Part shown: in pieces, positions 26,938 to 36,578 of the stretch
Layout of the letters: each line of letters starts with the position of its first letter
How positions within the stretch are numbered: the first letter of the stretch is position 1
DNA from: Rhizobium sp. CCGE 510
GTDB lineage: Bacteria; Pseudomonadota; Alphaproteobacteria; Rhizobiales; Rhizobiaceae
Length of the DNA: 64,000 nt
Direction: 5' to 3'
NCBI RefSeq assembly: GCF_000292525.1
Contig: NZ_AEYF01000039.1
Location: 1 to 64,000, forward strand
Position numbers and translations under genes: made by a program
Notes under the pieces: model-generated
The model's database searches: none
The model's input: only the letters and a program-made list of their open reading frames with translations
Told to the model about the DNA's origin: nothing

Positions 26938-28338
26938 ATGAGCACTGAAAAAGATTATGTCGTCGCCGATCTCGGGCTTGCTGATTTCGGCCGCAAGGAA
27001 ATTACGATCGCCGAAACCGAAATGCCGGGGCTGATGTCCTGCCGCACCGAATTCGGCCAGGCAAAGCCGCTGAAGGGCGCGCGCATCACCGGCTCGCTGC
27101 ACATGACCATCCAGACGGCCGTGCTCATCGAGACGCTGGTGGCGCTCGGCGCCGAAGTCCGCTGGGCCTCGTGCAACATCTTCTCGACGCAGGATCATGC
27201 CGCTGCCGCGATCGCCGCCGCCGGCGTGCCTGTCTTCGCCATCAAGGGCGAGTCGCTCGAGGATTACTGGGTCTATACCGACAAGATCTTCCAGTGGGCC
27301 GATGGCGGCCTTTCCAACATGATCCTCGATGACGGCGGCGATGCGACCATGTACATCCTGCTCGGCGCCCGCGCCGAAGCCGGTGAAGATGTGCTGTCCC
27401 ATCCGCATTCCGAGGAAGAGGAGATCCTCTTCGCACAGATCAAGAAGCGCCTTGCCGCTTCTCCGGGCTGGTTCACCAAGCAGCGCGACGCGATCAAGGG
27501 CGTCACCGAGGAAACGACGACCGGCGTCAACCGCCTCTATCAGCTCAGCCAGAAGGGCCTGCTGCCCTTCCCGGCGATCAACGTCAACGACTCGGTCACC
27601 AAGTCGAAGTTCGACAACAAGTACGGCTGCAAGGAATCGCTGGTCGACGGCATCCGCCGCGGCACCGACGTGATGATGGCCGGCAAGGTTGCTGTCGTCT
27701 GCGGCTACGGCGACGTCGGCAAGGGTTCTGCCGCGTCGCTTTCCGGCGCCGGCGCCCGCGTCAAGGTGACCGAAGCCGATCCGATCTGCGCATTGCAGGC
27801 TGCGATGGACGGTTATGAAGTCGTGCTGCTCGAGGACGTCGTTTCCTCTGCCGATCTCTTCATCACCACCACGGGCAACAAGGACGTCATCCGCATCGAC
27901 CACATGCGTCAGATGAAGGACATGGCGATCGTCGGCAATATCGGCCACTTCGACAACGAAATCGAAGTCGCCGCGCTGCGCAATCTCAAGTGGACCAACG
28001 TCAAGCCGCAGGTCGACCTGATCGAATTCCCCAAGGGCAATCGCATCATCCTTCTTTCCGAAGGCCGTCTGCTCAACCTTGGCAATGCCACCGGCCACCC
28101 GTCCTTCGTGATGTCGGCTTCCTTCACCAACCAGACGCTGGCGCAGATCGAGCTCTTCACCAAGCCCGACCAGTATTCCAACCAGGTCTATATCCTGCCG
28201 AAGCATCTCGATGAGAAGGTCGCACGCCTGCATCTCGACAAGCTCGGCGTGAAGCTCACTGAGCTTTCCGAGGAACAGGCTGCCTATATCGGCGTCTCGC
28301 CCAAGGGTCCATTCAAGTCCGACCACTACAGATATTGA
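26938..28338 (+). CDS. ahcY: Adenosylhomocysteinase
   Basis: Hydrolyses S-adenosylhomocysteine to homocysteine and adenosine, keeping methyltransferases active. The ATG at 26938 gives 466 residues, standard for the alphaproteobacterial enzyme; the frame is open 52 codons further up, through the RIME repeat, which is not coding. Seen are [17 protein letters not shown], the substrate block LDDGGDATM, the NAD-binding [11 protein letters not shown] (about 260-270) and the C-terminal [11 protein letters not shown] strong terminator follows. The leader holds the repeat and no riboswitch that I can recognise. Confidence 0.98.
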   Translation: MSTEKDYVVADLGLADFGRKEITIAETEMPGLMSCRTEFGQAKPLKGARITGSLHMTIQTAVLIETLVALGAEVRWASCNIFSTQDHAAAAIAAAGVPVFAIKGESLEDYWVYTDKIFQWADGGLSNMILDDGGDATMYILLGARAEAGEDVLSHPHSEEEEILFAQIKKRLAASPGWFTKQRDAIKGVTEETTTGVNRLYQLSQKGLLPFPAINVNDSVTKSKFDNKYGCKESLVDGIRRGTDVMMAGKVAVVCGYGDVGKGSAASLSGAGARVKVTEADPICALQAAMDGYEVVLLEDVVSSADLFITTTGNKDVIRIDHMRQMKDMAIVGNIGHFDNEIEVAALRNLKWTNVKPQVDLIEFPKGNRIILLSEGRLLNLGNATGHPSFVMSASFTNQTLAQIELFTKPDQYSNQVYILPKHLDEKVARLHLDKLGVKLTELSEEQAAYIGVSPKGPFKSDHYRY

Positions 28339-28366
28339 TCTTATCGTTAATATCCACAAGATGTAG

Positions 28367-28402
28367 AAGCCGCGGCATTGACAATTGCCGCGGCTTATTT
28401 TT
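28367..28402 (+). terminator. ahcY terminator
   Basis: Perfect 11-bp stem AAGCCGCGGCA (28367-28377) / TGCCGCGGCTT (28386-28396) with an 8-nt loop, followed by ATTTTTT. A textbook Rho-independent terminator, so divL has its own promoter in 28403-28541. Confidence 0.92.
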
Positions 28403-28541
28403 TGGACGCTCCCTTCCCGACGATTCCCATCCGAAGTATTGTTTTAAGACTTGATTCGTGGCGCCGGACCCTGTCCGACCGCTCCGAAAATGGGATGTCT
28501 TGTCGTAATGCGGCACATTGAAGGACGGAGACATACCGCGG

Positions 28542-31127
28542 ATGTCGGAAATGAAAAGCAGCCTGCCCGGTCAGGCGGATGACGGCGTTCGCGCCGGTCG
28601 CCGCCCGCTGATGGCGGGCCAAGAGCACCAATCGGCAACGGCACACGAAGCCGCCAAGCCAGAGCATGGATCATTGGCGCGCTTCCTGAAAAGCTGCGCG
28701 GCCGGCACGGCGCTGGCGGCGCTGGCGCGGCCGGTTCTGGCACAGACGGAGCAGCAGGCGGCAGCTTCGGCCCACCTCTTCACATCCTCGCAGGTCGTCG
28801 GCGTTTCCGTCGTCATCGGCGTCATATCGGCAGCATTGCTTTCGACGCTGTGGCTGGTGCGCCAGCGCGGCAATCTGGAAAGCGAGAGCCGGGAAATCCG
28901 CTCGGCGCTTTCCGATGCCCAGCAGCGCATTTCGCAATACCAGGCTTTGATCGCCGACAAGAATCGGCGGATCGTCATCTGGGACGGCAACGCGCGCCCC
29001 GAACTGCTCGGCCAGCTTCCGCCCGAAACCGGCGCACCGCAGGACGGCGAATTCCTGGCCTTCGGCCTCTGGCTGAAGTCACGCTCGGCCTCCGAGCTGG
29101 AAAAGGCGATCGACTGCTTGCGCGACGGAGCACAGAGCTTCGACATGGTGGTCGAAACCATCCGTGACGAAATCCTCGAGGCGCAGGGCCGGGTTTCCGG
29201 CGGGCGGGCCTTCGTCCGCTTCGTGGCGCTCAACAATCTGCGCGCCGAGCTTGCAGAGCTCAGGATCGAGCGCGACCGGCTGATGACTTCGATCTCGGCC
29301 TTCCAGACCATGCTCGACGCGATCGACATGCCCGCCTGGCAACGCGACCCGGCGGGCCGTCTCACCTGGGTCAACCAGGCTTATGGCGAGGCAGTCGAAG
29401 CGCGGTCGCCGCAGCAGGCGATCAATGAAGGCCGCGAGATGCTGACGACCGTGGCGCGCGAACGTATTCGCGCCACAACGACGCCGGAATCACCCTTCCA
29501 CGACACGATCTCGACGGTCGTGCGCGGCAACCGCACATTCTTCGACGTCGTCGACGTCAGGCTGCCCAGCGGCTCGGCCGGTATCGCGATCGACGTGTCC
29601 GACATAGAGGCGGTGCGTGCCGAGCTGGAACGGACGCTGAAGAGCCACGCCGAAACCCTCGACCATCTCGCCACGCCCGTTGCCATCTTCGACGGCGACC
29701 GCCGCCTGCAATTCTACAACCAGGCTTTCGTCGCGCTCTGGGAGCTGGATATCGCCTTCCTCGAAGGCCGGCCGGACAATAGCGAGCTGCTCGAGCGGCT
29801 GCGGGCTGCCAAGAAGCTGCCGGACCAGCTCAACTGGAAAAGCTGGAAGGAAGCTGCCCTTTCCGTCTATCGCGCGCTCGACACGCAATCCGATCTCTGG
29901 CACCTGCCGAACGGACAGACATTGCGCGTCTTCGCGACCGCCCATCCGCAGGGTGGCGCCACCTGGGTATTCGAAAACCTGACCGAGCAGGTCGATCTCG
30001 AAACGCGCTACAACACGCTGGTCAAGGTGCAGGGCGAGACCATCGACCATCTTTCCGAAGGTGTGGCGGTGTTCGGTCCGGACGGACGCATCCGTCTGTC
30101 GAACCCGGCCTTCCGCGCACTCTGGGGGATCACCGAAACCGAAGCCAAGCCCGGCACCCATATCCGCGGACTGGGCGAGGCCTGCGCGCCGTCCTATGAC
30201 CGGCCGGACGGCTGGAAGGCGTTCGCGGAACTGATCACCAGCTTCGACGACGAACGCCGCTCGGGCCAGGGGACGTTGGAACTCTTCTCCGGCCTCGTGC
30301 TCGACTATGCCGTCATCCCGCTGCCGAATGCGCAGACCATGTTGACCTTCGTCAATATGACGGACAGCGTGCGTGCCGAGCGGGCGCTGACCGAGAAGAA
30401 CGAAGCGTTGCGCAAAGCCGATGAGCTGAAAAACGACTTCGTCCAGCATGTGTCCTACGAGCTGCGCTCGCCGCTGACCAATATCATCGGCTTTACCGAT
30501 CTGCTGCGCACGCAGGGCGTCGGGCCGCTGAACGAACGGCAGGCCGAATATATCGACCACATCTCGACCTCGTCCTCCGTTCTGCTGACACTCGTCAACG
30601 ATATCCTCGACCTTGCGACCGTCGATGCCGGCATCATGCGGCTCAACTATGCGGATATCGATCTCAACGACCTGCTCGACGACGTTTCGATGCAGATCGC
30701 CGATCGCCTGCATGAAAGCGGCGTGGCGCTCGAAATCACCGCGCCGGCCTATCTCGGCTCGATCGTCGCCGATCCGCAGCGGCTGAAGCAGATACTTCTG
30801 AAGCTGCTTTCCAACGCGGCGAATTTTTCGCCGGAAGGCACCTCGATCGCGCTGGAGTGCCATCGCGAAGGCACGGATTTCGTCTTTTCCGTCAGCGATC
30901 GCGGCCCCGGCATCTCGCCTGACATGATCGCCACCGTCTTCGACCGGTTTGCAACGGGCGCGAAAAGCGGCAAACGCGGCGGCGCCGGCCTCGGCCTGTC
31001 GATCGTCGACAGCTTCGTCAGTCTGCATCATGGCGACGTGACGATCGACAGCGAGCCGGGCAAGGGCACAACCGTCGTCTGCCGTATCCCCTCGATCAAT
31101 GTCCCGCATACCGCGGCTGCCGAATGA
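28542..31127 (+). CDS. divL: DivL-type PAS pseudo-histidine kinase with Tyr in the H-box
   Basis: An 861-residue membrane-bound PAS kinase. After a hydrophobic segment (52-68) and a transmembrane helix (84-106) come several PAS-like regions (about 260-580) and a dimerisation/ATPase module. The H-box reads QHVSYELRSPLTNIIGF: Tyr639 replaces the phospho-His, the hallmark of DivL, which in Caulobacter promotes CckA-CtrA signalling and is bound by DivK. The ATPase motifs (LSNAANFSPEG, SDRGPGIS, GGAGLGLSIV) are intact. The ATG at 28542 has GGACGGAG upstream; a TTG at 28518 is less likely. The stop overlaps the next gene (ATGA). The DivL call rests on the Tyr, the multi-PAS layout and length. Confidence 0.88.
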   Translation: MSEMKSSLPGQADDGVRAGRRPLMAGQEHQSATAHEAAKPEHGSLARFLKSCAAGTALAALARPVLAQTEQQAAASAHLFTSSQVVGVSVVIGVISAALLSTLWLVRQRGNLESESREIRSALSDAQQRISQYQALIADKNRRIVIWDGNARPELLGQLPPETGAPQDGEFLAFGLWLKSRSASELEKAIDCLRDGAQSFDMVVETIRDEILEAQGRVSGGRAFVRFVALNNLRAELAELRIERDRLMTSISAFQTMLDAIDMPAWQRDPAGRLTWVNQAYGEAVEARSPQQAINEGREMLTTVARERIRATTTPESPFHDTISTVVRGNRTFFDVVDVRLPSGSAGIAIDVSDIEAVRAELERTLKSHAETLDHLATPVAIFDGDRRLQFYNQAFVALWELDIAFLEGRPDNSELLERLRAAKKLPDQLNWKSWKEAALSVYRALDTQSDLWHLPNGQTLRVFATAHPQGGATWVFENLTEQVDLETRYNTLVKVQGETIDHLSEGVAVFGPDGRIRLSNPAFRALWGITETEAKPGTHIRGLGEACAPSYDRPDGWKAFAELITSFDDERRSGQGTLELFSGLVLDYAVIPLPNAQTMLTFVNMTDSVRAERALTEKNEALRKADELKNDFVQHVSYELRSPLTNIIGFTDLLRTQGVGPLNERQAEYIDHISTSSSVLLTLVNDILDLATVDAGIMRLNYADIDLNDLLDDVSMQIADRLHESGVALEITAPAYLGSIVADPQRLKQILLKLLSNAANFSPEGTSIALECHREGTDFVFSVSDRGPGISPDMIATVFDRFATGAKSGKRGGAGLGLSIVDSFVSLHHGDVTIDSEPGKGTTVVCRIPSINVPHTAAAE

Positions 31128-32635
31128 CGACCAGCGACACGATCTCGCTCTTTCTGAAAGACGAGGCGGCTACATCTCGACTGGGCCAAGACCTGGCGCT
31201 GGCCTTGAAAGCCGGCGATTGCCTCGCCCTTTCCGGCGATCTCGGCGCCGGGAAATCCTCGCTGGCACGGGCAATCCTGCGCGCGATGGCCGATGACGAG
31301 GGGCTCGAGGTCCCGAGCCCGACCTTCACGCTGGTGCAGTCCTACGATCTGCGTATCCCGGTTTCGCATTTCGATCTCTATCGGCTCGGCCATTCCGGCG
31401 AATTGACCGAGCTCGGCTTCGATGAGGCCCTGGAGAACGGGATCTGTCTGGTCGAATGGCCGGAGATGGCCGAGGGCGAACTGCCGGCCGAGCGCATCGC
31501 ACTGAGACTCGAACATGAGGGCAGCGGCCGCCGGGCGACGATCGAAGCCGGCGGTGCGCCGGCCTTGCGCATCCGCCGGGTCCTGGCGATCCGCGATTTC
31601 CTTGACGATGCCGGCTATCCCGATGCGAAGCGCCGCTTCCTGACCGGCGATGCGTCGTTGCGCGCCTACGAATATGTCTATCCGAACGACGCTCCACCGA
31701 AAATATTGATGGACTGGAGGCCGCATCCCGAGGGGCCGCCGGTCTATGACGGCAAATCCTATCCCAAGGTCGCGCATCTTGCGCAGAATGCCTATCCTTT
31801 CGTCGCGATTGCCGATGCGTTGCGCCAACGGGGGTTTGCGACGCCGGAGATCTACAAGGTCGACTATGAGCAGGGCATCCTGCTGATCGAGGATCTTGGC
31901 AGCCAAGGCGTGCTCGATGACGACGGACGGCCGATCGCCGAACGCTACCGGCAAAGCGTCGCCTGCCTTGCCCATCTTCATTCCATGCAGATCCCTAGGG
32001 ATATCCCGGTTTCGACAACGCATACGCATCACATTCCGGACTTCGATCGCACGGCGATGAAGATGGAAGTGCAGCTTGTGCTCGATTGGCACATTGCCTG
32101 GAAGCGCGGTACACCTCCCACGGATGCCGAACGGGCGGAGTATCTGGCGATCTGGGACTCGCTCATCGACCAGCTTGCGTCGGCCGAGAAGAACCTGCTG
32201 CTGCGTGACTTCCATTCGCCGAACATCATCTGGCGCGAACAAGAAAGCGGCATCCGCAAGATCGGCCTCATCGATTTCCAGGACGCCATGATCGGCCCTA
32301 CCGCCTATGACCTCGCCTCGATCGTTCAGGATGCGCGGGTGACGATCGAACCGGATCTCTTCCGGCAGCTGATGGACGATTACCTCAGCCTTCGCCGCGC
32401 CCAGGGTGGCTTCGACGAAGCCGGATTCATGAAGGCCTGGGCCATCATGTCGGCGCAGCGCAACTGCAAGCTTGCCGGTCTCTGGGTGCGGCTGCTGCAG
32501 CGCGACGGCAAATCCGGCTACCTCAAACATATGCCGCGAACGCTCGCCTATCTCCAGGTCGCACTTGAGCACGAAGCGCTTGCCCCCTTGCGCGATTGGT
32601 GCGCAAGGGCTGGAATAAGCCAAAGCGAATCATAA
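31124..32635 (+). CDS. Fusion of TsaE (t6A tRNA ATPase) with an AmgK-like sugar kinase
   Basis: A 503-residue two-domain protein. Residues about 1-150 are TsaE, the ATPase needed for t6A tRNA modification: P-loop SGDLGAGKSS (about 36-45), PSPTFTLVQSYD, HFDLYRLGH and LVEWPEM. Residues about 165-500 form an aminoglycoside-phosphotransferase-fold kinase: LTGDASLRAYEYV, catalytic LRDFHSPNIIW and metal-binding LIDFQDAMIGPTAYDLAS. This half resembles AmgK, which phosphorylates N-acetylmuramate and GlcNAc at C1. The murU-like gene follows 13 nt later, supporting the recycling role. No stop or frameshift lies between the halves. Coupled to divL by 4 nt. Confidence 0.9.
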   Translation: MTTSDTISLFLKDEAATSRLGQDLALALKAGDCLALSGDLGAGKSSLARAILRAMADDEGLEVPSPTFTLVQSYDLRIPVSHFDLYRLGHSGELTELGFDEALENGICLVEWPEMAEGELPAERIALRLEHEGSGRRATIEAGGAPALRIRRVLAIRDFLDDAGYPDAKRRFLTGDASLRAYEYVYPNDAPPKILMDWRPHPEGPPVYDGKSYPKVAHLAQNAYPFVAIADALRQRGFATPEIYKVDYEQGILLIEDLGSQGVLDDDGRPIAERYRQSVACLAHLHSMQIPRDIPVSTTHTHHIPDFDRTAMKMEVQLVLDWHIAWKRGTPPTDAERAEYLAIWDSLIDQLASAEKNLLLRDFHSPNIIWREQESGIRKIGLIDFQDAMIGPTAYDLASIVQDARVTIEPDLFRQLMDDYLSLRRAQGGFDEAGFMKAWAIMSAQRNCKLAGLWVRLLQRDGKSGYLKHMPRTLAYLQVALEHEALAPLRDWCARAGISQSES

Positions 32636-32648
32636 GTTCCGGATCAGC

Positions 32649-33380
32649 ATGAGCATCAGACAAGCCATGGTACTGGCCGCGGGTCTCGGGACCCGTATGC
32701 GCCCGATCACCGAGACGATCCCGAAGCCGCTGGTGAAAATCGACGGCAAGCCGATGATCGACTACACGCTGGATTCGCTGGTGACCGCCGGCGTCGAACG
32801 AGCCGCCGTCAACGTTCATCACCACGCTGACCAGATGCTCGATCATCTGAAAAACTATCCTGGCCTCGACATCGTCATCTCCGACGAGCGGGCCGCACTG
32901 ATGAACTCCGGCGGCGGACTGGCGAAGGGGCTGAGGCTGCTGACCCGCGACGATATCTTCGTCATGAATGCCGACCTGTTCTGGATCGGCGAACAGCCGG
33001 GGCGGCCGACGAACCTGCAGCGCTTAGCCGGATTCTTCGATGCCGAACGCATGGACATGGCGCTGCTCTGTGTGATGATCGAGGATACGACGGGTCACAA
33101 CGGCAAGAACGATTTCAGCCTCGCGGCCGACGGCCGGCTGACGCGTTATCGCGACGATCCGTCCAATCCTGTCGTCTATGCCGGAGCGATCGCCATGAAC
33201 CCGTCGCTGTTCGACGACGCGCCGCAGGACGCCTTCAACCTCAATATCTACTTCGATAAGGCGATCGCGCGCGGACGGCTTTTCGGCATGGTGCTCGACG
33301 GCCACTGGCTGACGGTGGGAACGCCGGAGGCGATCGGCGAGGCTGAGGAAACGATCCGTCGGTTGCGGGCGTTCGCGTGA
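32649..33380 (+). CDS. murU: MurU-like nucleotidyltransferase
   Basis: A 243-residue sugar-1-phosphate nucleotidyltransferase: signature MVLAAGLGTRMRPITETIPKPLV at the N-terminus (residues about 7-29), catalytic MNADLFW near 105 and the late D-x-H-W-L-x-V-G-T-P (LDGHWLTVGTP). With an AmgK-like kinase directly upstream it fits MurU, which makes UDP-MurNAc from MurNAc-1-phosphate and bypasses de novo synthesis (and fosfomycin). A glucose- or mannose-1-phosphate specificity cannot be excluded from sequence alone. Three nt separate it from addB. Confidence 0.85.
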   Translation: MSIRQAMVLAAGLGTRMRPITETIPKPLVKIDGKPMIDYTLDSLVTAGVERAAVNVHHHADQMLDHLKNYPGLDIVISDERAALMNSGGGLAKGLRLLTRDDIFVMNADLFWIGEQPGRPTNLQRLAGFFDAERMDMALLCVMIEDTTGHNGKNDFSLAADGRLTRYRDDPSNPVVYAGAIAMNPSLFDDAPQDAFNLNIYFDKAIARGRLFGMVLDGHWLTVGTPEAIGEAEETIRRLRAFA

Positions 33381-33383
33381 GCC

Positions 33384-36300
33384 ATGGCGGAGCGGCATCA
33401 GCCACGCATACTGACGATCCCGGCGGGCCTCTCCTTCCTGAAAACGCTGGCGACGACGCTTTGCGACGGCCGGCTGACGCCGCTCTTCCGGCATGAGGCC
33501 GATGATCCGCTGTCGCTTGCCAGGGTAACGATCTATCTGCCGACGCGGCGCGCCGTGCGTGTGCTGCGCTCGGAATTCGTCGACCTGCTCGGCGGCCGCT
33601 CGGCGATCCTGCCGGTCATCCGTCCTCTCGGCGAAACCGATGACGACAGCGGCTATTTCGACGAGGCGCTGCCGGCGACGATCGATCTCGCCCAGCCACT
33701 GTCGAATACCGCCCGCCTGCTGGAGCTTGCCCGCCTCATCCTCGCCTGGCGAAACAAACTGCCGGAAATCGTCCGCCACATTCATTCGGACTCACCGCTG
33801 GTGGCGCCGGCAAGCCCGGCCGATGCGATCTGGCTCGCCCGCAACCTCGCGGAACTGATCGATTCCATCGAAACCGAGGATCTCGACTGGTCCGAACTGT
33901 CGAGGCTCGATACCGGCGACTATGCCGCCTGGTGGCAGCTAACGGCGGAGTTTCTGCAGATCGCCAGCGCATTCTGGCCGGAGCGGCTGTCCGAACTCGG
34001 CAAATCCTCGCCGGCGCGGCACCGAAACGCCATCCTGCGGGCCGAAGCAACAAGGCTTTCGACGACGAAACCGACTGGGCCGATCATCATTGCCGGTTCG
34101 ACGGGGTCGGTCCCCGCCACCGCCGATCTCATCGCCGCCGTGGCCAATCTGCCTGAGGGTGTGATCGTGCTTCCGGGTCTCGATCTCTCCATGCCGGAGA
34201 AACACTGGCAGATGGTGGCGCCAGAACCGGCACCCGGCCAACATGCCAATCCTGCAAGCCGAAGCCATCCGCAATATGGCCTGTCGTTACTGCTCAAGCG
34301 GCTGAAGCTGACGCGTGCCGACGTGACCCTTCTTGAACGGCCTGAGGCCGATCTCGACCGGCGCGCCGAAATCCTGTCTCGGGCACTCGTCCCGGCGGAG
34401 GCGACCAGCGATTGGGGCGCTTGGAAGAGCGACCTGCCTGAGGGCAGCCTATCTTCCTCCTTTGCCAATGTTTCGCTGATCGAGGCCGGCAATGAACGCG
34501 AGGAAGCGACCGCGATTGCCATTGCGCTGCGGCTTGCCTTGGAAAAGCCGGGGCAGGACGGCGAGAGCCGGGCAGCCCTCATCACCCCGGACCGCAATCT
34601 AGCCCGCCGGGTGATGGCCGAGCTTTCCCGTTTCGGCATCCTCGCCGACGATTCGGCCGGTACACCGCTTGCCGCCATGCCGCAGGGTACGCTGCTGCAA
34701 GTGCTGCTGGAGGCGGCGCTGCGCCCGGGCGATCCGGTGGCGATCATTTCTGTGCTCAAACATCCGCTGGCCCGCTTCGGCCTGGAACGCGGCGCATTGA
34801 TTTCCGCTACCGCGGCGCTCGAACTGCTGGCGCTGCGTGGGGGCGTGGCGGAGGTGGATATCAGCAGGCTCGAGCCGCTGCTGACCCAGCAGCTTGCCGA
34901 ACAGGCTAATGACAGGCACACGCCGCAATGGCGAAAAGCACTTTCGCCTGACGCCGCCGATGCGGCACACGACCTTGCCCGGCGGGTCACACAAGCGACC
35001 GAGCCGCTGGCTTCGGCACTGATCCGGCACCGGCCGGAAGATCGCGGCAGGACGGTAAGCTTCACCTTGTCCGAATGGGCGGAGCGTACCGGGCGTGCGC
35101 TCGAAGCCGTCGCGGCCGATCCGCACGGCAATCTCGCTGATCTCTGGTCTGGTGAAGCGGGAGATGCGCTCGCCGCCCTGCTCGGCGAGGTCATCGGCAC
35201 TGACGGCCAGATGGAGGCCGACGGGCCGCAATGGATCGACATCATGGCAGCGCTTGCCGCCGGTCATGCGGTGAAGCCAAGGGCACTCAGTCATCCCCGC
35301 CTCTTCATTTTCGGCACGCTGGAGGCCCGCCTGCAGAGCGTCGATACGCTGATCCTCGGCGGCCTGAACGAGGGCACCTGGCCAGGGCAGACCGCCAACA
35401 ACCCCTTCATTCCGCGCATGATGAAGACGGAGATCGGCCTCGAGCCGCCGGAACGGCGCATCGGCCAGCTGGCGCATGACTTCGAGATGGCGAACGGCGC
35501 GCGCCATCTGATCTATTCGCGCGCGCTGCGCCAAGGCTCGACACCGACAGTCGCCTCTCGTTGGCTGCAGCGGCTGCTGGCCCTTGCCGGAGAGGCGTTC
35601 GAAGCGGAATTGAAGGGACGCGGCAACCGGTTCCTCCAATGGACCGGCCTGATCGATCGCGGGGAGGCCCAGGCACCAGCACAGCGACCCTCGCCGAAAC
35701 CACCGTTGACACTGCAGCCGAAATCCTACTCCTTCAGCGAAGTCGGCCGGCTGCGCCGGGATCCCTACGCCATCTATGCCCGCCGCATCCTGCGCCTCGA
35801 TCCCGTCGATACGTTCAACCGCGATCCAGGAGCGGCCGAACGCGGAACGCTTTATCACAAGATTATCGACCGGTTCATTCGTGAAGCCCATATCGCCGGC
35901 ACCCCGGATGCGGCAACGGCGATGGAGCAGATCCTTTCCGAGCTTTTCGACATGGAGCAGCTGCCGCCGCATATCGATGCCGTGTGGCGGCCGCGCTTCC
36001 GCGCGGTATCCCGCGCCTTCCTCGAATGGGAAACCGGACGGCGGCCCGGCATCCGCAAAACACTGACGGAAGTGCGTGGCGGCTTCGAATTGGAGCCGAT
36101 CAATATCCGGCTTAACGGAGTTGCCGACCGGATCGACATCACCGGACCGAATGCCGCCGATATCATCGACTACAAGACCGGCTACAATCCCTCGCCGGCG
36201 CAGGCGCGCGTGCTTCTCGATCCGCAGCTTGCACTCGAAGCGGCGGCCTTGAGCGCCGGCGCCTTCCGCGATGCCGGCTGTCTGGTACCGCAAGACCTGC

Positions 36301-36578
36301 TCTATGTGCGGCTGCGGCCGGGGCGCCGTTTTCAAGTCGACACCGTCAACAATGAGAGCTCGGCGCGCAGCGACAAGGCGAAATCGGCGATGAATCTCGC
36401 CGAGGAATCGATCGACCAGCTGGTCAAGTTCGTCGGATTGCTGCAGTCCGGCGAGAAAGGCTTCACCTCGCGGCTCATCCCCGCGCAGCAATTCGATTTC
36501 GGCGGCGACTATGATCACCTCGCCCGCGTTTCCGAATGGTCGACAGCCGAAACCGAGGAAGGCGGCACCGATGAGTGA
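33384..36578 (+). CDS. addB: AddB subunit of the AddAB recombination nuclease
   Basis: Second subunit of the double-strand-break resection enzyme AddAB, alphaproteobacterial type. It has 1064 residues, with an inactive-helicase-like first half (VTIYLPTRRAVRVLRSEF near 50) and a C-terminal RecB-like nuclease: RGTLYHKIIDRF near 830 and the metal-binding IIDYKTGYNPS near 928. The N-terminal P-loop of helicase type is not evident, as usual in this clade, where AddA supplies the motor. Overlaps addA by 8 nt, so translation is coupled. Confidence 0.94.
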   Translation: MAERHQPRILTIPAGLSFLKTLATTLCDGRLTPLFRHEADDPLSLARVTIYLPTRRAVRVLRSEFVDLLGGRSAILPVIRPLGETDDDSGYFDEALPATIDLAQPLSNTARLLELARLILAWRNKLPEIVRHIHSDSPLVAPASPADAIWLARNLAELIDSIETEDLDWSELSRLDTGDYAAWWQLTAEFLQIASAFWPERLSELGKSSPARHRNAILRAEATRLSTTKPTGPIIIAGSTGSVPATADLIAAVANLPEGVIVLPGLDLSMPEKHWQMVAPEPAPGQHANPASRSHPQYGLSLLLKRLKLTRADVTLLERPEADLDRRAEILSRALVPAEATSDWGAWKSDLPEGSLSSSFANVSLIEAGNEREEATAIAIALRLALEKPGQDGESRAALITPDRNLARRVMAELSRFGILADDSAGTPLAAMPQGTLLQVLLEAALRPGDPVAIISVLKHPLARFGLERGALISATAALELLALRGGVAEVDISRLEPLLTQQLAEQANDRHTPQWRKALSPDAADAAHDLARRVTQATEPLASALIRHRPEDRGRTVSFTLSEWAERTGRALEAVAADPHGNLADLWSGEAGDALAALLGEVIGTDGQMEADGPQWIDIMAALAAGHAVKPRALSHPRLFIFGTLEARLQSVDTLILGGLNEGTWPGQTANNPFIPRMMKTEIGLEPPERRIGQLAHDFEMANGARHLIYSRALRQGSTPTVASRWLQRLLALAGEAFEAELKGRGNRFLQWTGLIDRGEAQAPAQRPSPKPPLTLQPKSYSFSEVGRLRRDPYAIYARRILRLDPVDTFNRDPGAAERGTLYHKIIDRFIREAHIAGTPDAATAMEQILSELFDMEQLPPHIDAVWRPRFRAVSRAFLEWETGRRPGIRKTLTEVRGGFELEPINIRLNGVADRIDITGPNAADIIDYKTGYNPSPAQARVLLDPQLALEAAALSAGAFRDAGCLVPQDLLYVRLRPGRRFQVDTVNNESSARSDKAKSAMNLAEESIDQLVKFVGLLQSGEKGFTSRLIPAQQFDFGGDYDHLARVSEWSTAETEEGGTDE

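Noticed and set aside
28405-28541. A fourth RIME-type element before divL
   Set aside because: The tract has TTGTCGTAATGCGG and nearby inverted CGGACC/GTCCGA, but none of the ordered RIME1 blocks.
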